Origin: Bacillus massiliigorillae | GTDB taxonomy: Bacteria; Bacillota; Bacilli; Bacillales; DSM-1321 | Length of the DNA: 64,000 nt | Direction of reading: 5' to 3' | Assembly (NCBI RefSeq): GCF_000380245.2 | Contig: NZ_HG428742.1 | Location: forward strand, 312,347 to 376,346 | Shown: one piece after another, positions 53,447 through 62,887 of the stretch | Position numbering within the stretch: position 1 is the stretch's first letter | Layout: each line of letters begins with the position of its first letter | Notes under the pieces: model-generated | What the model was told of the DNA's origin: nothing | Databases searched by the model: none | Seen by the model: only the letters and a program-made list of their open reading frames with translations | Translations under genes and position numbers: made by a program

Positions 53447-54634
53447 TTATATTGTAGGATGGTGCCCACTCCATATCTTCCGCAAAGCAGGAATTAGAAA
53501 CACAAAGATAGAACCAAATAGCGCAAAGCTAATAGGTAGAATCTTCTCATCATCAAAAAAAGCGTACATTAAAAAAAATAAACCAATACCCATCATTCTA
53601 CCTAGCCCAAGCGGAATTTCCCTTACAACAATGTAATCTAACCGGCGTTCCTCAAACTTCTTATCAAATTCAATGGAAGCATACATCCAAGCATTTAATG
53701 TTGTGTTCATTAAATTAAAACCAATTACCGAAAGAACAGCATAGATAACTAATATCAAGAAGCTTGGTTGAATACTAATCCAAATGGAAGATGAAGCAAC
53801 AAGAAATGCTCCAATCGTAAAGACCTTCATTCGTAATTCAGGTCTTGAAATTTTCGCCAACCATAATGAAGTCATTAAACCCATAAGTGCTGCAAATGTA
53901 TTATATCCGCCTAAAGATAACTCGCTCTGTAAAATAGAGAATGTCATGATGGTAACTAAAAAAGAACTATAGGTTCCTTCAACCATAGAAGTAACTATAC
54001 TCACCCAGTACATCCCTCGCCACTCTCTCGTAGGATTCTTCCATACTTCTTTAAAGCTCGATTTCTTCGGTAATTTCTTCCCTTTTACTTTTAGTGAAAC
54101 AAGCGCTGTTATTAGAAATGAGAGCAACGAAATACTAAATACAATATAATAGCCTTTCATTCCAATAAAACGACTAATCGTAAAGCCTGAAATCATAGGC
54201 GCTAACATGCCAACACCATTCGTTAAAAAGCTAAGAATATATAAAAATCGATCTCGATTACGATCTTGTGTAATATTAAATATTTGCATATGCTGACCAA
54301 TAACAAAGAAGCTAGTCGCTAATCCTAGCATAGCTCCCAATAAGAATATATGATTAACTGCATCTTCTCTCACCCACAATAAAAAGCTATACCCAACAAT
54401 AAATAGCAAAATACCAATTCTTGAACATGACATTGGTGAGGTTTGCCTAGCCAACCAAGCACACGCAGGGAAGCTCACTAATACCGCAATAGAATGCGAC
54501 AAGCTATAAAACGCTAACAAAGCAAAGGAATTATCAATATTCCAAATAAAAATATTAACGAATATACCTGACAGAGCTAATGAAAAGTTTAAAAATGTCA
54601 TCATGACTAAATATAATTTTGCTTCTAATTTCAT
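53447..54634 (-). CDS. MFS transporter
   Basis: 395 aa, about 11-12 membrane segments, with the short basic loop VKGKKLPKKSSFKEVWKNPTREWRG between the two halves. The start MKLEAKLYLVMMTFLNFSLALSGIFVN and WLARQTSPMSCSRIG (loop 2-3) fit the major facilitator family. Substrate unknown. The AraC regulator is divergent 129 bases away and may control it. Confidence 0.8.
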   Translation of the reverse strand: MKLEAKLYLVMMTFLNFSLALSGIFVNIFIWNIDNSFALLAFYSLSHSIAVLVSFPACAWLARQTSPMSCSRIGILLFIVGYSFLLWVREDAVNHIFLLGAMLGLATSFFVIGQHMQIFNITQDRNRDRFLYILSFLTNGVGMLAPMISGFTISRFIGMKGYYIVFSISLLSFLITALVSLKVKGKKLPKKSSFKEVWKNPTREWRGMYWVSIVTSMVEGTYSSFLVTIMTFSILQSELSLGGYNTFAALMGLMTSLWLAKISRPELRMKVFTIGAFLVASSSIWISIQPSFLILVIYAVLSVIGFNLMNTTLNAWMYASIEFDKKFEERRLDYIVVREIPLGLGRMMGIGLFFLMYAFFDDEKILPISFALFGSIFVFLIPALRKIWSGHHPTI

Positions 54635-54763
54635 GTTGTAATCTCCTCTCTGTCCGTTGAATCTACTTCAACTAAAGCATATTCATATTACTCATTTATC
54701 AAAGTGAAAACTATAATTGTTTTGGCTATGTTTATATGCTAAATTGACATTGGAGGTGACGAA

Positions 54764-55621
54764 GTGGATTTACTCAATGAAATTATCAATTATAATAATC
54801 CCCTGCTAGCCCTAAAAATATATGAAGCCTCACCAAGAGGTATTAAACCTCTTCAAGGAAGTTGGCACTATCACAAGGAGTTAGAGATTCTCGTCATTCT
54901 AGAAGGCAGCATGGAGTTAGTTATTAAAGAAAAAGTTTATCAACTTAAAGCTGGAGATTTATTTTTGATCGGACCAATGGAGGTACATTTGGATTGCAAT
55001 CTAGATGTACGCTATATAGTTTTCCAATTTGATGTAAACAAGTTCTTTGAACCTAGTTTAGCTCCATTTATTCATAGTCTATTAAATCCACACATGTCTT
55101 TAAGTAAACTAAACTATATCTTTCAAGAAGATGAGTCTGTTCGAAAGGAAGTAGCTAGCACGGTTATCGATATTCACCGAGAATCTATTGAAAGACCACG
55201 TGGCTATGAGGTAGCAATAGCCATTAAAGTCAAACACATTCTTCTAACCATTTTAAGAAATGATTATAAACATGAATTAGATCGACACTCTTCATTAGAA
55301 ATAGAACGGCTACGTCCTGTTCTACAATATATCTCCGCAAATCTTGCAGAGGAAATTTCAGTTGAACGTTGCTGCCAATTATTAAATCTCAACTATTATT
55401 ATTTTTTGAAGCTCTTTAAAAAAACAATCGGTATTACATTTGTAGAGTATGTACAACATGAACGAATCAAAGTAGCCGAACGTATCCTACTTACTGAACA
55501 ACTTGCAATAGAGGAAGTAGCTGAGTTAGCTGGCTTTCATAATATGGGCCACTTCTATAAAACGTTTCAAAAATTCCATGATTGCACACCCAACGCATAT
55601 AAGAAACAATATAAACATTAA
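54764..55621 (+). CDS. AraC-family transcription regulator
   Basis: 285 aa from GTG behind GGAGGTGA. An N-terminal cupin sensor domain (SWHYHKELEILVILEGSMELVI ... GDLFLIGPMEVH) and two helix-turn-helix motifs at the C-terminus (about 190-283: EISVERCCQLLNLNYYYFLKLFKKTIGITFVEYVQHERIKVAERILL, IEEVAELAGFHNMGHFYKTFQKFHDCTPNAYKKQ). The His-rich cupin suggests a sugar or small organic ligand. Probably regulates the divergent MFS gene. Confidence 0.85.
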   Translation: MDLLNEIINYNNPLLALKIYEASPRGIKPLQGSWHYHKELEILVILEGSMELVIKEKVYQLKAGDLFLIGPMEVHLDCNLDVRYIVFQFDVNKFFEPSLAPFIHSLLNPHMSLSKLNYIFQEDESVRKEVASTVIDIHRESIERPRGYEVAIAIKVKHILLTILRNDYKHELDRHSSLEIERLRPVLQYISANLAEEISVERCCQLLNLNYYYFLKLFKKTIGITFVEYVQHERIKVAERILLTEQLAIEEVAELAGFHNMGHFYKTFQKFHDCTPNAYKKQYKH

Positions 55622-55665
55622 AAAAACCAAAAGCTCTCTTCAGCGAGAAGTTCTTTTGGTTTTTT
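55621..55665. terminator. Bidirectional terminator after the AraC-family gene
   Basis: AAAAAACCAAAAG pairs with CTTTTGGTTTTTT. Confidence 0.85.
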
Positions 55666-55671
55666 TAATGT

Positions 55672-56004
55672 TTATATGAATCTTGAACTTCTATATCCCG
55701 TTACCGAGACATAAATAGCTTCTATAAATAAAATGAAAGCAGTAACACCATGGAATAACCAACCGATAATCGGAATCCAACCTAATAACGCTCCTAATAA
55801 TCCAACTACATTCCCTGTTATCGCTAACCTTCTATCTACTAATAAAAGCACAATAGCAACCGTATGAAGAATTCCAGCAACTACAAGCGGTGTCCAACCA
55901 TTTGCTATAATAAAAGTTCCGCCTAATATCGGAATAGCTAAAAACCCTTCATATAAAAATGTAAGCCATTTTAATATTTTATTAATTGTAGAAATGACAA
56001 ACAT
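55672..56004 (-). CDS. Small integral membrane protein of unknown function (110 aa)
   Basis: Three to four hydrophobic segments (FLYEGFLAIPILGGTFIIA, PLVVAGILHTVAIVLLL, NVVGLLGALLGWIPIIGWLFHGVTAFILFIEAI) with short polar turns and a basic C-terminus. It starts MFVISTINKILKW behind AAAGGTGG. No family assigned; it resembles small DUF-type membrane proteins of Bacillus. Confidence 0.65.
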   Translation of the reverse strand: MFVISTINKILKWLTFLYEGFLAIPILGGTFIIANGWTPLVVAGILHTVAIVLLLVDRRLAITGNVVGLLGALLGWIPIIGWLFHGVTAFILFIEAIYVSVTGYRSSRFI

Positions 56005-56154
56005 CCACCTTTCTTTTATCCATCTAATTACTAACCATTATGACATATATCATGAACAATAGGACTATATGTATTATTTACCTGCTACTACCGAGTTGCG
56101 TGAAATAAAGATTGTGGTGAGGATTTCTCCTCTCCATATAAAACAGGCAATCTC

Positions 56155-56186
56155 GTAAGCCATAACAACGACTCACGAGATTGCCT
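56155..56186 (-). terminator. Terminator of spoIID
   Basis: AGGCAATCTCGT pairs with ACGAGATTGCCT. Confidence 0.85.
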
Positions 56187-56201
56187 CTTCGTTTTTACTA
56201 T

Positions 56202-57233
56202 CTATTTTTGCGCCACTATCTTTTTTGCGAATGAAGCAGAGGAAGCAATTTGAATACCCGAGTAATAATGCTTTACTATTTGTTCATAATTCTTCCCTTC
56301 CTTAGCCATACCATTTGCACCATACTGACTCATTCCAATTCCATGTCCATATCCTTTAGTTGTTATAACAACTGAATCTCCTTTCCTTTCCCATGAAAAG
56401 TCGGTTGATTTCAGATCTAATGTTTCGCGAACATCCTTCCCACTAATCACTTTCCCATTAATTTTCACCGATGCTACACGCTTACCTGGCGTACGCTTTA
56501 TAATAGAGCCGATGCTCGTTTTTCCTTCAATCTTCACACCTAATTGTTTTTCAAATTGAGCTACGGACATTACTTTTCGATCATAAAATTTTGGAGATTG
56601 CTTATCCCATGGACTTTCTACACTTTTTAAATAAGGATAAGGGCTTTCCCAAATTGCTTCAGAATTCTCCGTGAAACCATTGCTTGTTGAAAAGAATGTT
56701 GCAGTGATTGGCTTACCACCATAGGTAATAATTTTCCCTTCTGTTTCCAATACTGCCTGTGCTACTTTTTTATATTTCCAATCATAATCTGCTCCCCATA
56801 GAGCCTTTAATTCAGCATCGCTTTTATATACTTGATGATTAACCGTATCCGTCACATCTGCTCCATTTAACGAGGCATCCTTAGAGCCATCCATCAGCTT
56901 ATTGACGATGTAGGTACGAGCGGTGAGCGCTTGCGCCTTCAATGCCTCTAATTCGAAGTCTGCAGGCATTTCAGAGGCAACCACACCGACTATATACTTC
57001 TCAAGGGGTAGCTTACTTACTTGTTTATTTGCTGATCTTAATACAGCAACCTGGACGGCCGATTGTTCTAATTGATTTACTTCCAACGTTGGCTGTTTAG
57101 CTTGCTTTGATTCGTCCGTTATTTTCTCCCCCGTTTCACCTTTTGAAAATGGAAGCACAAGCATAGCGGGAATCATAACGGTTATTACTACCACAACCAA
57201 AACTACGTATAATACAGGTTTGATAGACTTCAA
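56202..57233 (-). CDS. spoIID: Stage II sporulation protein D (lytic transglycosylase)
   Basis: 343 aa from a TTG at 57233 behind AAGGGGAC, the same length as B. subtilis SpoIID. One N-terminal membrane segment (VLYVVLVVVVITVMIPAML), then the SpoIID domain: LPLEKYIVGVVASEMPADFELEALKAQALTART with the catalytic Glu in SEMP, TNGFTENSEAIW-type FSTSNGFTENSE, and GYGHGIGMSQYGANGMA at the C-terminus. It thins septal wall during engulfment. Followed downstream (upstream on this strand) by murAA as in B. subtilis. Confidence 0.93.
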   Translation of the reverse strand: MKSIKPVLYVVLVVVVITVMIPAMLVLPFSKGETGEKITDESKQAKQPTLEVNQLEQSAVQVAVLRSANKQVSKLPLEKYIVGVVASEMPADFELEALKAQALTARTYIVNKLMDGSKDASLNGADVTDTVNHQVYKSDAELKALWGADYDWKYKKVAQAVLETEGKIITYGGKPITATFFSTSNGFTENSEAIWESPYPYLKSVESPWDKQSPKFYDRKVMSVAQFEKQLGVKIEGKTSIGSIIKRTPGKRVASVKINGKVISGKDVRETLDLKSTDFSWERKGDSVVITTKGYGHGIGMSQYGANGMAKEGKNYEQIVKHYYSGIQIASSASFAKKIVAQK

Positions 57234-57310
57234 TATCTCGTCCCCTTCCATTATTAATCACTATATATTCATATGATAATTTCCGCCCATTATTACAGAT
57301 TAAAGAAATA

Positions 57311-57462
57311 AGAAAAGCGCAAGCGCCCTGCTAAGCTCTGAATGAACTGGAGCCCTCTTCCTTTCGATAAAGAAAACACTAAAAACCGTTAGGCGATTAG
57401 ATGTTGACTGATCGTAGAGAAGTTGGCGAAGTTCACTAGGAGCTGGGCTCTTAAGCTAGGCA
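57311..57462 (+). repeat. Intergenic repeat family A, copy A9 (degenerate)
   Basis: AGCTCT/GGAGCT pair with one G-U; AGCGCCC/GGGCTCT has a mismatch, and the end is GCTAGGCA instead of GCTAGACA. It looks like an older copy. Confidence 0.8.
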
Positions 57463-57537
57463 GCAATTTAGATTCAAAGTTATATTCATTCTTATATTTT
57501 TCATTTAATATTTACCTCCTTGATTTACGCCCAAACC

Positions 57538-57577
57538 AAAAAGAACCTGATTAGCATAAGCCAATCAGGTTCTTTTT
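57538..57577 (-). terminator. Terminator of murAA
   Basis: AAAAAGAACCTGATT pairs with AATCAGGTTCTTTTT. Confidence 0.9.
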
Positions 57578-57612
57578 AATGAATAATAGAACTATATCAT
57601 ACTATTATTTTA

Positions 57613-58911
57613 TTAAGCTTTTACATCAACTACTGTTTTTTCTGTAACAGTATCTTCACTAATACGTTCGATATCAGCGCCTAGTGCAGCTAATTTACCA
57701 TGGAAATTAACATATCCGCGATCTAAATGCTTCAATTCCGTTACGCGAGTAATACCATCTGCTACAAGACCTGTCAAAATAAGCGCTGCTGCAGCACGAA
57801 GATCCGTTGCTGCTACTTCAGCTCCTTGTAAGTCTGAAGGACCGTTAATAATTGTAGAACGTCCTTCAATCTTAATATCCGCATTCATACGACGAAACTC
57901 TTCAACGTGCATGAAACGATTTTCAAAGACTGTCTCTGTAATCATACCTGTACCTTCTGCACGCAGTAATAATGCCATCATTTGAGATTGCATATCTGTT
58001 GGGAAACCAGGGTGTGGCATTGTTTTAATATCAACAGCTTTTAGTTTTTCTGGTCCGATAACACGTAATCCATCTTCTTCTTCAATAATCTCAACGCCCA
58101 TTTCTTGCATTTTCGAAATAAGAGAAGAAGAATGTTCAGCTACAGCACCTTGTACTAGTACGTTACCACCAGTGATTGCTGATGCAACCATGAACGTTCC
58201 AGCTTCGATACGGTCAGGAATAATCGCATGTGTAGTTCCAGTTAACTCTGATACACCTTCAATACGAATAGTCGCAGTACCTGCACCACGTACCTTTGCA
58301 CCCATTTTATTTAGAAGATTTGCTAAATCAACAATTTCTGGTTCTTTTGCAACGTTTTCAATAATCGTTGTACCTTCAGCAAGTGTTGCAGCCATCATAA
58401 TATTCTCTGTAGCGCCTACACTTGGGAAATCTAAATAAATCTTTGCACCTTTTAATTTACCTTCAACCTCAGCATCTAAAAAGCCGTTGCCAACCTTGAC
58501 ATGAGCTCCCATTGCTTCAAAACCTTTTAAATGTTGATCAAGTGGACGAGATCCAATTGCACAACCACCAGGTAGAGCTACACGTGCTTTACCATTACGT
58601 GCAAGTAGTGACCCCATAACAAGTACAGAGGCACGCATTTTTCGTACATATTCAAACGGCGCTTCGTCTTTCAAATCTCTTGATGCATCTACAGTAACGA
58701 CATTGTTCTCAAATACAACATCGGCATTTAAATTACGTAAAACTTCGTTAATAGTAAATACATCGGAGAGAGTAGGCACGTCTTTAATAATGCATTTACC
58801 ATTGCTTGCTAATAATGTTGCAGCGATAACAGGAAGTACGGAGTTTTTAGCTCCTTCAATTTTTACAGTACCATTCAGTCTGTTTCCGCCGCGGACGATG
58901 ATCTTTTCCAA
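57613..58911 (-). CDS. murAA: UDP-N-acetylglucosamine 1-carboxyvinyltransferase MurAA
   Basis: 432 aa. First committed step of peptidoglycan precursor synthesis: adds enolpyruvate from PEP to UDP-GlcNAc. Two EPSP-synthase-like halves; GAKNSVLPVIAATLL at the N-terminus; the catalytic Cys is in LPGGCAIGSRPLDQHLKGFEAMGA (target of fosfomycin); and TDLRAAAALILTGLVADG at the C-terminus. The start MEKIIVRGGNRLNGTVKIEG matches B. subtilis MurAA. Confidence 0.95.
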   Translation of the reverse strand: MEKIIVRGGNRLNGTVKIEGAKNSVLPVIAATLLASNGKCIIKDVPTLSDVFTINEVLRNLNADVVFENNVVTVDASRDLKDEAPFEYVRKMRASVLVMGSLLARNGKARVALPGGCAIGSRPLDQHLKGFEAMGAHVKVGNGFLDAEVEGKLKGAKIYLDFPSVGATENIMMAATLAEGTTIIENVAKEPEIVDLANLLNKMGAKVRGAGTATIRIEGVSELTGTTHAIIPDRIEAGTFMVASAITGGNVLVQGAVAEHSSSLISKMQEMGVEIIEEEDGLRVIGPEKLKAVDIKTMPHPGFPTDMQSQMMALLLRAEGTGMITETVFENRFMHVEEFRRMNADIKIEGRSTIINGPSDLQGAEVAATDLRAAAALILTGLVADGITRVTELKHLDRGYVNFHGKLAALGADIERISEDTVTEKTVVDVKA

Positions 58912-58943
58912 AAGTATTCCCCTCCGCGTCCAATTTCTATATA

Positions 58944-59672
58944 TTAATATTCAAATGTTATGATGGGTGTGCCAATTACAAAGGTCGTCCTTGCGCCCAT
59001 TCCATCATTTCTCATGGCTAATTGAAAATTGTAATGTTTACTTACATCTGTTTGTTTAAAAAGCGATGATTGAGCAGTAATAGAAATAAAATTCTCTTCT
59101 TGTAAGCTCTCTACTTCTCTTGCATGGAAACTCTCCATCCACTTCTTTGAAACAGAAGTTAAAACCTTATCAATAGTATCATTGAAACTACCTTTGATAC
59201 AAGTGAAAAATGTGGTATTTTGATTAAATACTATTTTCTTTCTACTATTAAGTAAATTAGAAACATTTTGTTTCCAATTCCCCTTTAATGTATTCCCCTT
59301 TATTTCATATGTAATATAAGACTCATTCTGGCTTGATAGTGTGGAAGAAAGCGTTATTGACTCGTGAAAATCCGACTCATCTCTCATTCCAACTGCTATA
59401 TATTTTGTTGAGCTTTTCATTACATTCCATGTAAAGCTAGGAAGTTTTGTCTTTAATTCTCTTAATTCTAGTAAAAACTGACGCTCAGTCGTAATAAAAG
59501 TAGTGGCTTCTCTAGCAGTTACTGACCATTCTTCTATTTTTACATCATCTTTATTTTCAAGAACTTGTGACATTTGGTCTAAATCCATACTATCACTATT
59601 TGCCTCTATCGTAATATTCCCAACAAAAACTATTATCAAACTTATAACTAATAGATAAAGAATTTTTTGCAT
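58944..59672 (-). CDS. ywmB: YwmB-like protein (DUF1779/TATA-box-binding-like)
   Basis: 242 aa from the ATG at 59672 behind GGGGGAGG. One N-terminal signal or membrane segment (ILYLLVISLIIVFVGNITIEA), then a secreted domain without recognisable enzyme motifs (VKIEEWSVTAREATTF ... ARTTFVIGTPIITFEY). Position before murAA and this length fit B. subtilis YwmB. Role unknown. Confidence 0.75.
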   Translation of the reverse strand: MQKILYLLVISLIIVFVGNITIEANSDSMDLDQMSQVLENKDDVKIEEWSVTAREATTFITTERQFLLELRELKTKLPSFTWNVMKSSTKYIAVGMRDESDFHESITLSSTLSSQNESYITYEIKGNTLKGNWKQNVSNLLNSRKKIVFNQNTTFFTCIKGSFNDTIDKVLTSVSKKWMESFHAREVESLQEENFISITAQSSLFKQTDVSKHYNFQLAMRNDGMGARTTFVIGTPIITFEY

Positions 59673-59804
59673 TGCAACAACCTCCCCCATTCTATCAGTG
59701 TTACCTTTTGGGAGGGCTACATACCTATCATTTATCGACAAGTTTCAAGTTAAGCAAATCACAAAACAAACAGTAGCATTCTTCTTTTACAAGTACTTCA
59801 ATTT

Positions 59805-60044
59805 TTACCTTTGAATAAAAAACGGCATGTTTAAAGACCAAGACAAGTAATCTAAAAAGAAGTTACTCGCTGTAGAGCCAATAGTAACTGTCAATAAGAT
59901 GTACAAAAGCCTTGCTTGTATTACTTTATTAGCACGAAGTAATTTTTCGAAATTCAATGCTTGTAGAGCCCACCATGTTATGGCAATAAAAAATAAATGT
60001 GATAAAATCCCTAACATCGCTTGTTGTCCTAAATTGACAAACAT
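59805..60044 (-). CDS. ywzB: YwzB-like small membrane protein (DUF1146)
   Basis: 79 aa, two membrane segments (QAMLGILSHLFFIAITWWALQAL and RLLYILLTVTIGSTASNFFLDYL) with a basic link (EKLLRANKVIQA). The DUF1146 family lies next to ywmB in Bacillales. Start behind GAAGGGAG. Function unknown. Confidence 0.8.
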   Translation of the reverse strand: MFVNLGQQAMLGILSHLFFIAITWWALQALNFEKLLRANKVIQARLLYILLTVTIGSTASNFFLDYLSWSLNMPFFIQR

Positions 60045-60246
60045 AAGGTTGCTCCCTTCTGAGCCTCATTATCCATTTTACCATATATATAATGGAAAAA
60101 TGGAGTAATTAATACAGCAAACACATAATTGACATATTTTTTCCAAATACATACCTATCTATTATATAAAGATTCATTTTTATAGTAAACAAAATACACT
60201 CTATTTTCACCAAAAACATTTTTCGACTAATCTTACATAAAAAAAA

Positions 60247-60270
60247 GAGAGACATCACTACCAGTCTCCC
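60247..60270 (-). terminator. Terminator of the trp operon
   Basis: On the minus strand GGGAGAC and GTCTCTC form the stem (one G-U pair), then a run of eight T. The rest of 60045-60285 is AT-rich with no gene. Confidence 0.8.
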
Positions 60271-60285
60271 CTTTGTCATACACTC

Positions 60286-61077
60286 TTATTTAATTGCCGA
60301 ATACGAATTAGCTGCTTGAATTAACGTTATTATATCTTCTTCATTTCCATTATGAAGATCATTAACAATTTGACTTCCTACAATAACTCCGTCACAAACT
60401 GCACTCATATTCTTCACATGTTCCTTGGTCGAAATTCCAAAACCAGCAAAAACCGGTACAGGACAAACTTTCTTTAAAGCTTCCATATAAGAAGTAACAT
60501 GATTCTCAAATTCTCGACGAACTCCCGTTACACCTTTAACAGTTACCGCATATAAAAAACCTTCTGCCCCTTCAGCAATTGCTTCTAATCGTTCCGGGGG
60601 ACTTGTAAGAGTCGCTAAACGAATGAGCGCAATGTCATGTTTCTGTAAATATGGTTTAATCTCATGTTCTTCCTCAAGTGGTACATCTGGAATGATACAG
60701 GCATCAATTCCAATTGCAGCGCACTGCTCGGCGAAATAATCTAAGCCAACCGCTAATATCGGATTAAGGTATGTCATGAATAGTAAAGGAACGGAAACTG
60801 TTTCTCTAACATTTTTCAAGGTTTCCAAAATGCCTCGAAGCGTAGTTCCACCTTTCAGTGCTCTCACACCTGCCGCTTGAATAACTGGACCATCTGCAGC
60901 TGGGTCAGAGAAAGGAATCCCAATTTCAATCATCGTCGCTCCTGCATTTTGCAGAAACTCTAAACGGGGTACAAGCTGATCTAATCCACCATCACCCGCC
61001 ATAATATATGGTACGAAACATTTATTACCCTGACTTAAAACTGATTGAATAGCATCTTCTAAGTGTTGTCTACTCAT
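60286..61077 (-). CDS. trpA: Tryptophan synthase alpha subunit
   Basis: 263 aa. Splits indole-glycerol phosphate to indole and passes it to TrpB. TIM barrel: FVPYIMAGDGGLDQLV, MIEIGIPFSDPAADGPVIQ with catalytic Glu and Asp, and VFAGFGISTKEHV, DGVIVGSQIV at the phosphate site. It overlaps trpB by 4 bases (ATGA). Last gene of the operon. Confidence 0.95.
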   Translation of the reverse strand: MSRQHLEDAIQSVLSQGNKCFVPYIMAGDGGLDQLVPRLEFLQNAGATMIEIGIPFSDPAADGPVIQAAGVRALKGGTTLRGILETLKNVRETVSVPLLFMTYLNPILAVGLDYFAEQCAAIGIDACIIPDVPLEEEHEIKPYLQKHDIALIRLATLTSPPERLEAIAEGAEGFLYAVTVKGVTGVRREFENHVTSYMEALKKVCPVPVFAGFGISTKEHVKNMSAVCDGVIVGSQIVNDLHNGNEEDIITLIQAANSYSAIK

Positions 61078-62273
61078 TGATTCTCCCCTCCTAAATATCC
61101 CTGCAATGCTTCTACATCTTTATCTCCTCGACCTGACAAGCAAATGACAAGCGTTTCTTCTCGTTTCATTTCTTTTGCTAATTTTAACGCATACGCTACA
61201 GCATGAGAGCTTTCAAGCGCCGGAATTATTCCTTCTGTTCTACATAGAATTTGCAATGCCTCTAACGCTTCAGCATCCGTTATAGACGTATAGGTTACAC
61301 GACCACTATCCTTTAAGTAACAATGTTCAGGACCAATACCAGGATAATCAAGACCAGCTGAAATCGAATGTGCTTCAATTACTTGACCATCATCATCTTG
61401 CAATAAGTACATTTTAGCTCCATGTAGCACACCCACTCTTCCTTTTGTTAAAGATGCTGCATGAAACTCTGTATTTATACCTTTTCCTGCTGCTTCAACA
61501 CCAAATAAACGAACGCTTTCATCCTCTATAAATGGATAAAACATGCCCATCGCATTAGAACCGCCACCAACACAAGCAACAACTGCATTTGGCAATGCAC
61601 CTTCTTGCTCAAGAATTTGCACTTTTGTTTCTTTACCAATGACACTTTGGAAGTCACGCACAATTTGAGGGAAAGGATGCTGTCCAAGTACAGATCCAAT
61701 TAAATAATGCGTATCATCTACGTGAGCAACCCAATAACGTAATGCTTCATTACATGCATCCTTTAATGTAGAGCTCCCTTGGTGTACACTTACTACTTTT
61801 GCACCTAGTAATTCCATACGATAAACGTTCAGCTTTTGCCGCTTCACATCTTCAGCACCCATGAAAACCGTACACTCTAAGCCTAACAATGCACATACTG
61901 TTGCTGTTGCTACACCATGTTGTCCAGCACCTGTCTCAGCCACAACCTTTGTTTTTCCCATTCGTTTAGTCAGCAATGCCTGACCAATTGTATTGTTGAT
62001 TTTATGAGCACCGGTATGATTTAAATCTTCACGCTTCAAATAAATCTTTGCCCCACCAGCAAACTTTGTTAATCCTTCTGCATGATATAATGGGGTTTCA
62101 CGACCCACATATTGCTTCAAATAGTAATTAAGTTCTTTAACAAACTCTTCATCCTGCATCGCTTTTTTATATTCTTTCTCTAACTGGATAGAAGCTTCCA
62201 TTAAAGTTTCCGGAATAAAGCGACCTCCATATATTCCATAACGTCCTTCTGCATTCGGTAATGTATAACTCAA
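61074..62273 (-). CDS. trpB: Tryptophan synthase beta subunit
   Basis: 399 aa. Joins indole and serine with pyridoxal phosphate. PLP-binding Lys in LKREDLNHTGAHKINNTIGQ, KVVAETGAGQHGVATA, and the phosphate loop ACVGGGSNAMGM. The N-terminus NAEGRYGIYGGRFIPETLM is typical of the TrpB1 form that works with TrpA. It overlaps trpF by 4 bases. Confidence 0.97.
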   Translation of the reverse strand: MSYTLPNAEGRYGIYGGRFIPETLMEASIQLEKEYKKAMQDEEFVKELNYYLKQYVGRETPLYHAEGLTKFAGGAKIYLKREDLNHTGAHKINNTIGQALLTKRMGKTKVVAETGAGQHGVATATVCALLGLECTVFMGAEDVKRQKLNVYRMELLGAKVVSVHQGSSTLKDACNEALRYWVAHVDDTHYLIGSVLGQHPFPQIVRDFQSVIGKETKVQILEQEGALPNAVVACVGGGSNAMGMFYPFIEDESVRLFGVEAAGKGINTEFHAASLTKGRVGVLHGAKMYLLQDDDGQVIEAHSISAGLDYPGIGPEHCYLKDSGRVTYTSITDAEALEALQILCRTEGIIPALESSHAVAYALKLAKEMKREETLVICLSGRGDKDVEALQGYLGGENQ

Positions 62274-62887
62274 CGTATTTCCACTCCTTTTACGACCTGT
62301 ATAAATTGTTTAATTTTCACAAAATCCTTCTTCCCATCTGTTTCTACACCACTCGAAACATCGACCATATATGGTTGTACAGTCGCAATTGCTTTCGCAA
62401 CATTGTCTGCTGTTAAGCCACCCGCTAAAATAACACGATGATTTTCCAATGCTTTTGATTGAAGTAATTGCCAATCAAATGTCGCTCCATTGCCACCATA
62501 ATATTTTTGGCCTTTAGGGCTATCTACTAATAAATACGGTACTTCATATTGCTCTGCTTGCACGATATCTTCCACTTTACCGATACCAACCGCTTTCACA
62601 ACAGGTAAAGCATGAACTTGGCATGAACCATTACTTTCTTCCCCATGAAGCTGAATCATGGTCAAACCACAAGCTGCGGCAATTTCTTCAATTACTGCTG
62701 GCTTTTCATTGACGAAAACTCCTACTTTTTCAACACGAGCTGGAAGTTCTTCAATAATCTTCTTCGCATTCTCTTTTGAAATTTGACGACGGCTTGGAGC
62801 AAATACAAAACCGATTGCATCAGCTCCCACTTCTGCTGCATAAACTGCCGTTTCCACATCCGTTAGTCCACAAATCTTCACTTTCAT
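62270..62887 (-). CDS. trpF: Phosphoribosylanthranilate isomerase
   Basis: 205 aa. TIM barrel: MKVKICGLTDVETA with catalytic Cys, ADAIGFVFAPSRRQIS, VQLHGEE-type MIQLHGEESN, and the C-terminal LAGGLTADNV and VDVSSGVETDGKKD with catalytic Asp and the phosphate site. Overlaps trpC by 4 bases. Confidence 0.95.
   Translation of the reverse strand: MKVKICGLTDVETAVYAAEVGADAIGFVFAPSRRQISKENAKKIIEELPARVEKVGVFVNEKPAVIEEIAAACGLTMIQLHGEESNGSCQVHALPVVKAVGIGKVEDIVQAEQYEVPYLLVDSPKGQKYYGGNGATFDWQLLQSKALENHRVILAGGLTADNVAKAIATVQPYMVDVSSGVETDGKKDFVKIKQFIQVVKGVEIR

Noticed and set aside
13035..57462. Repeats as a CRISPR array
   Set aside because: Copies are scattered, in both orientations and ~150 bp long; there are no regular spacers and no cas genes.
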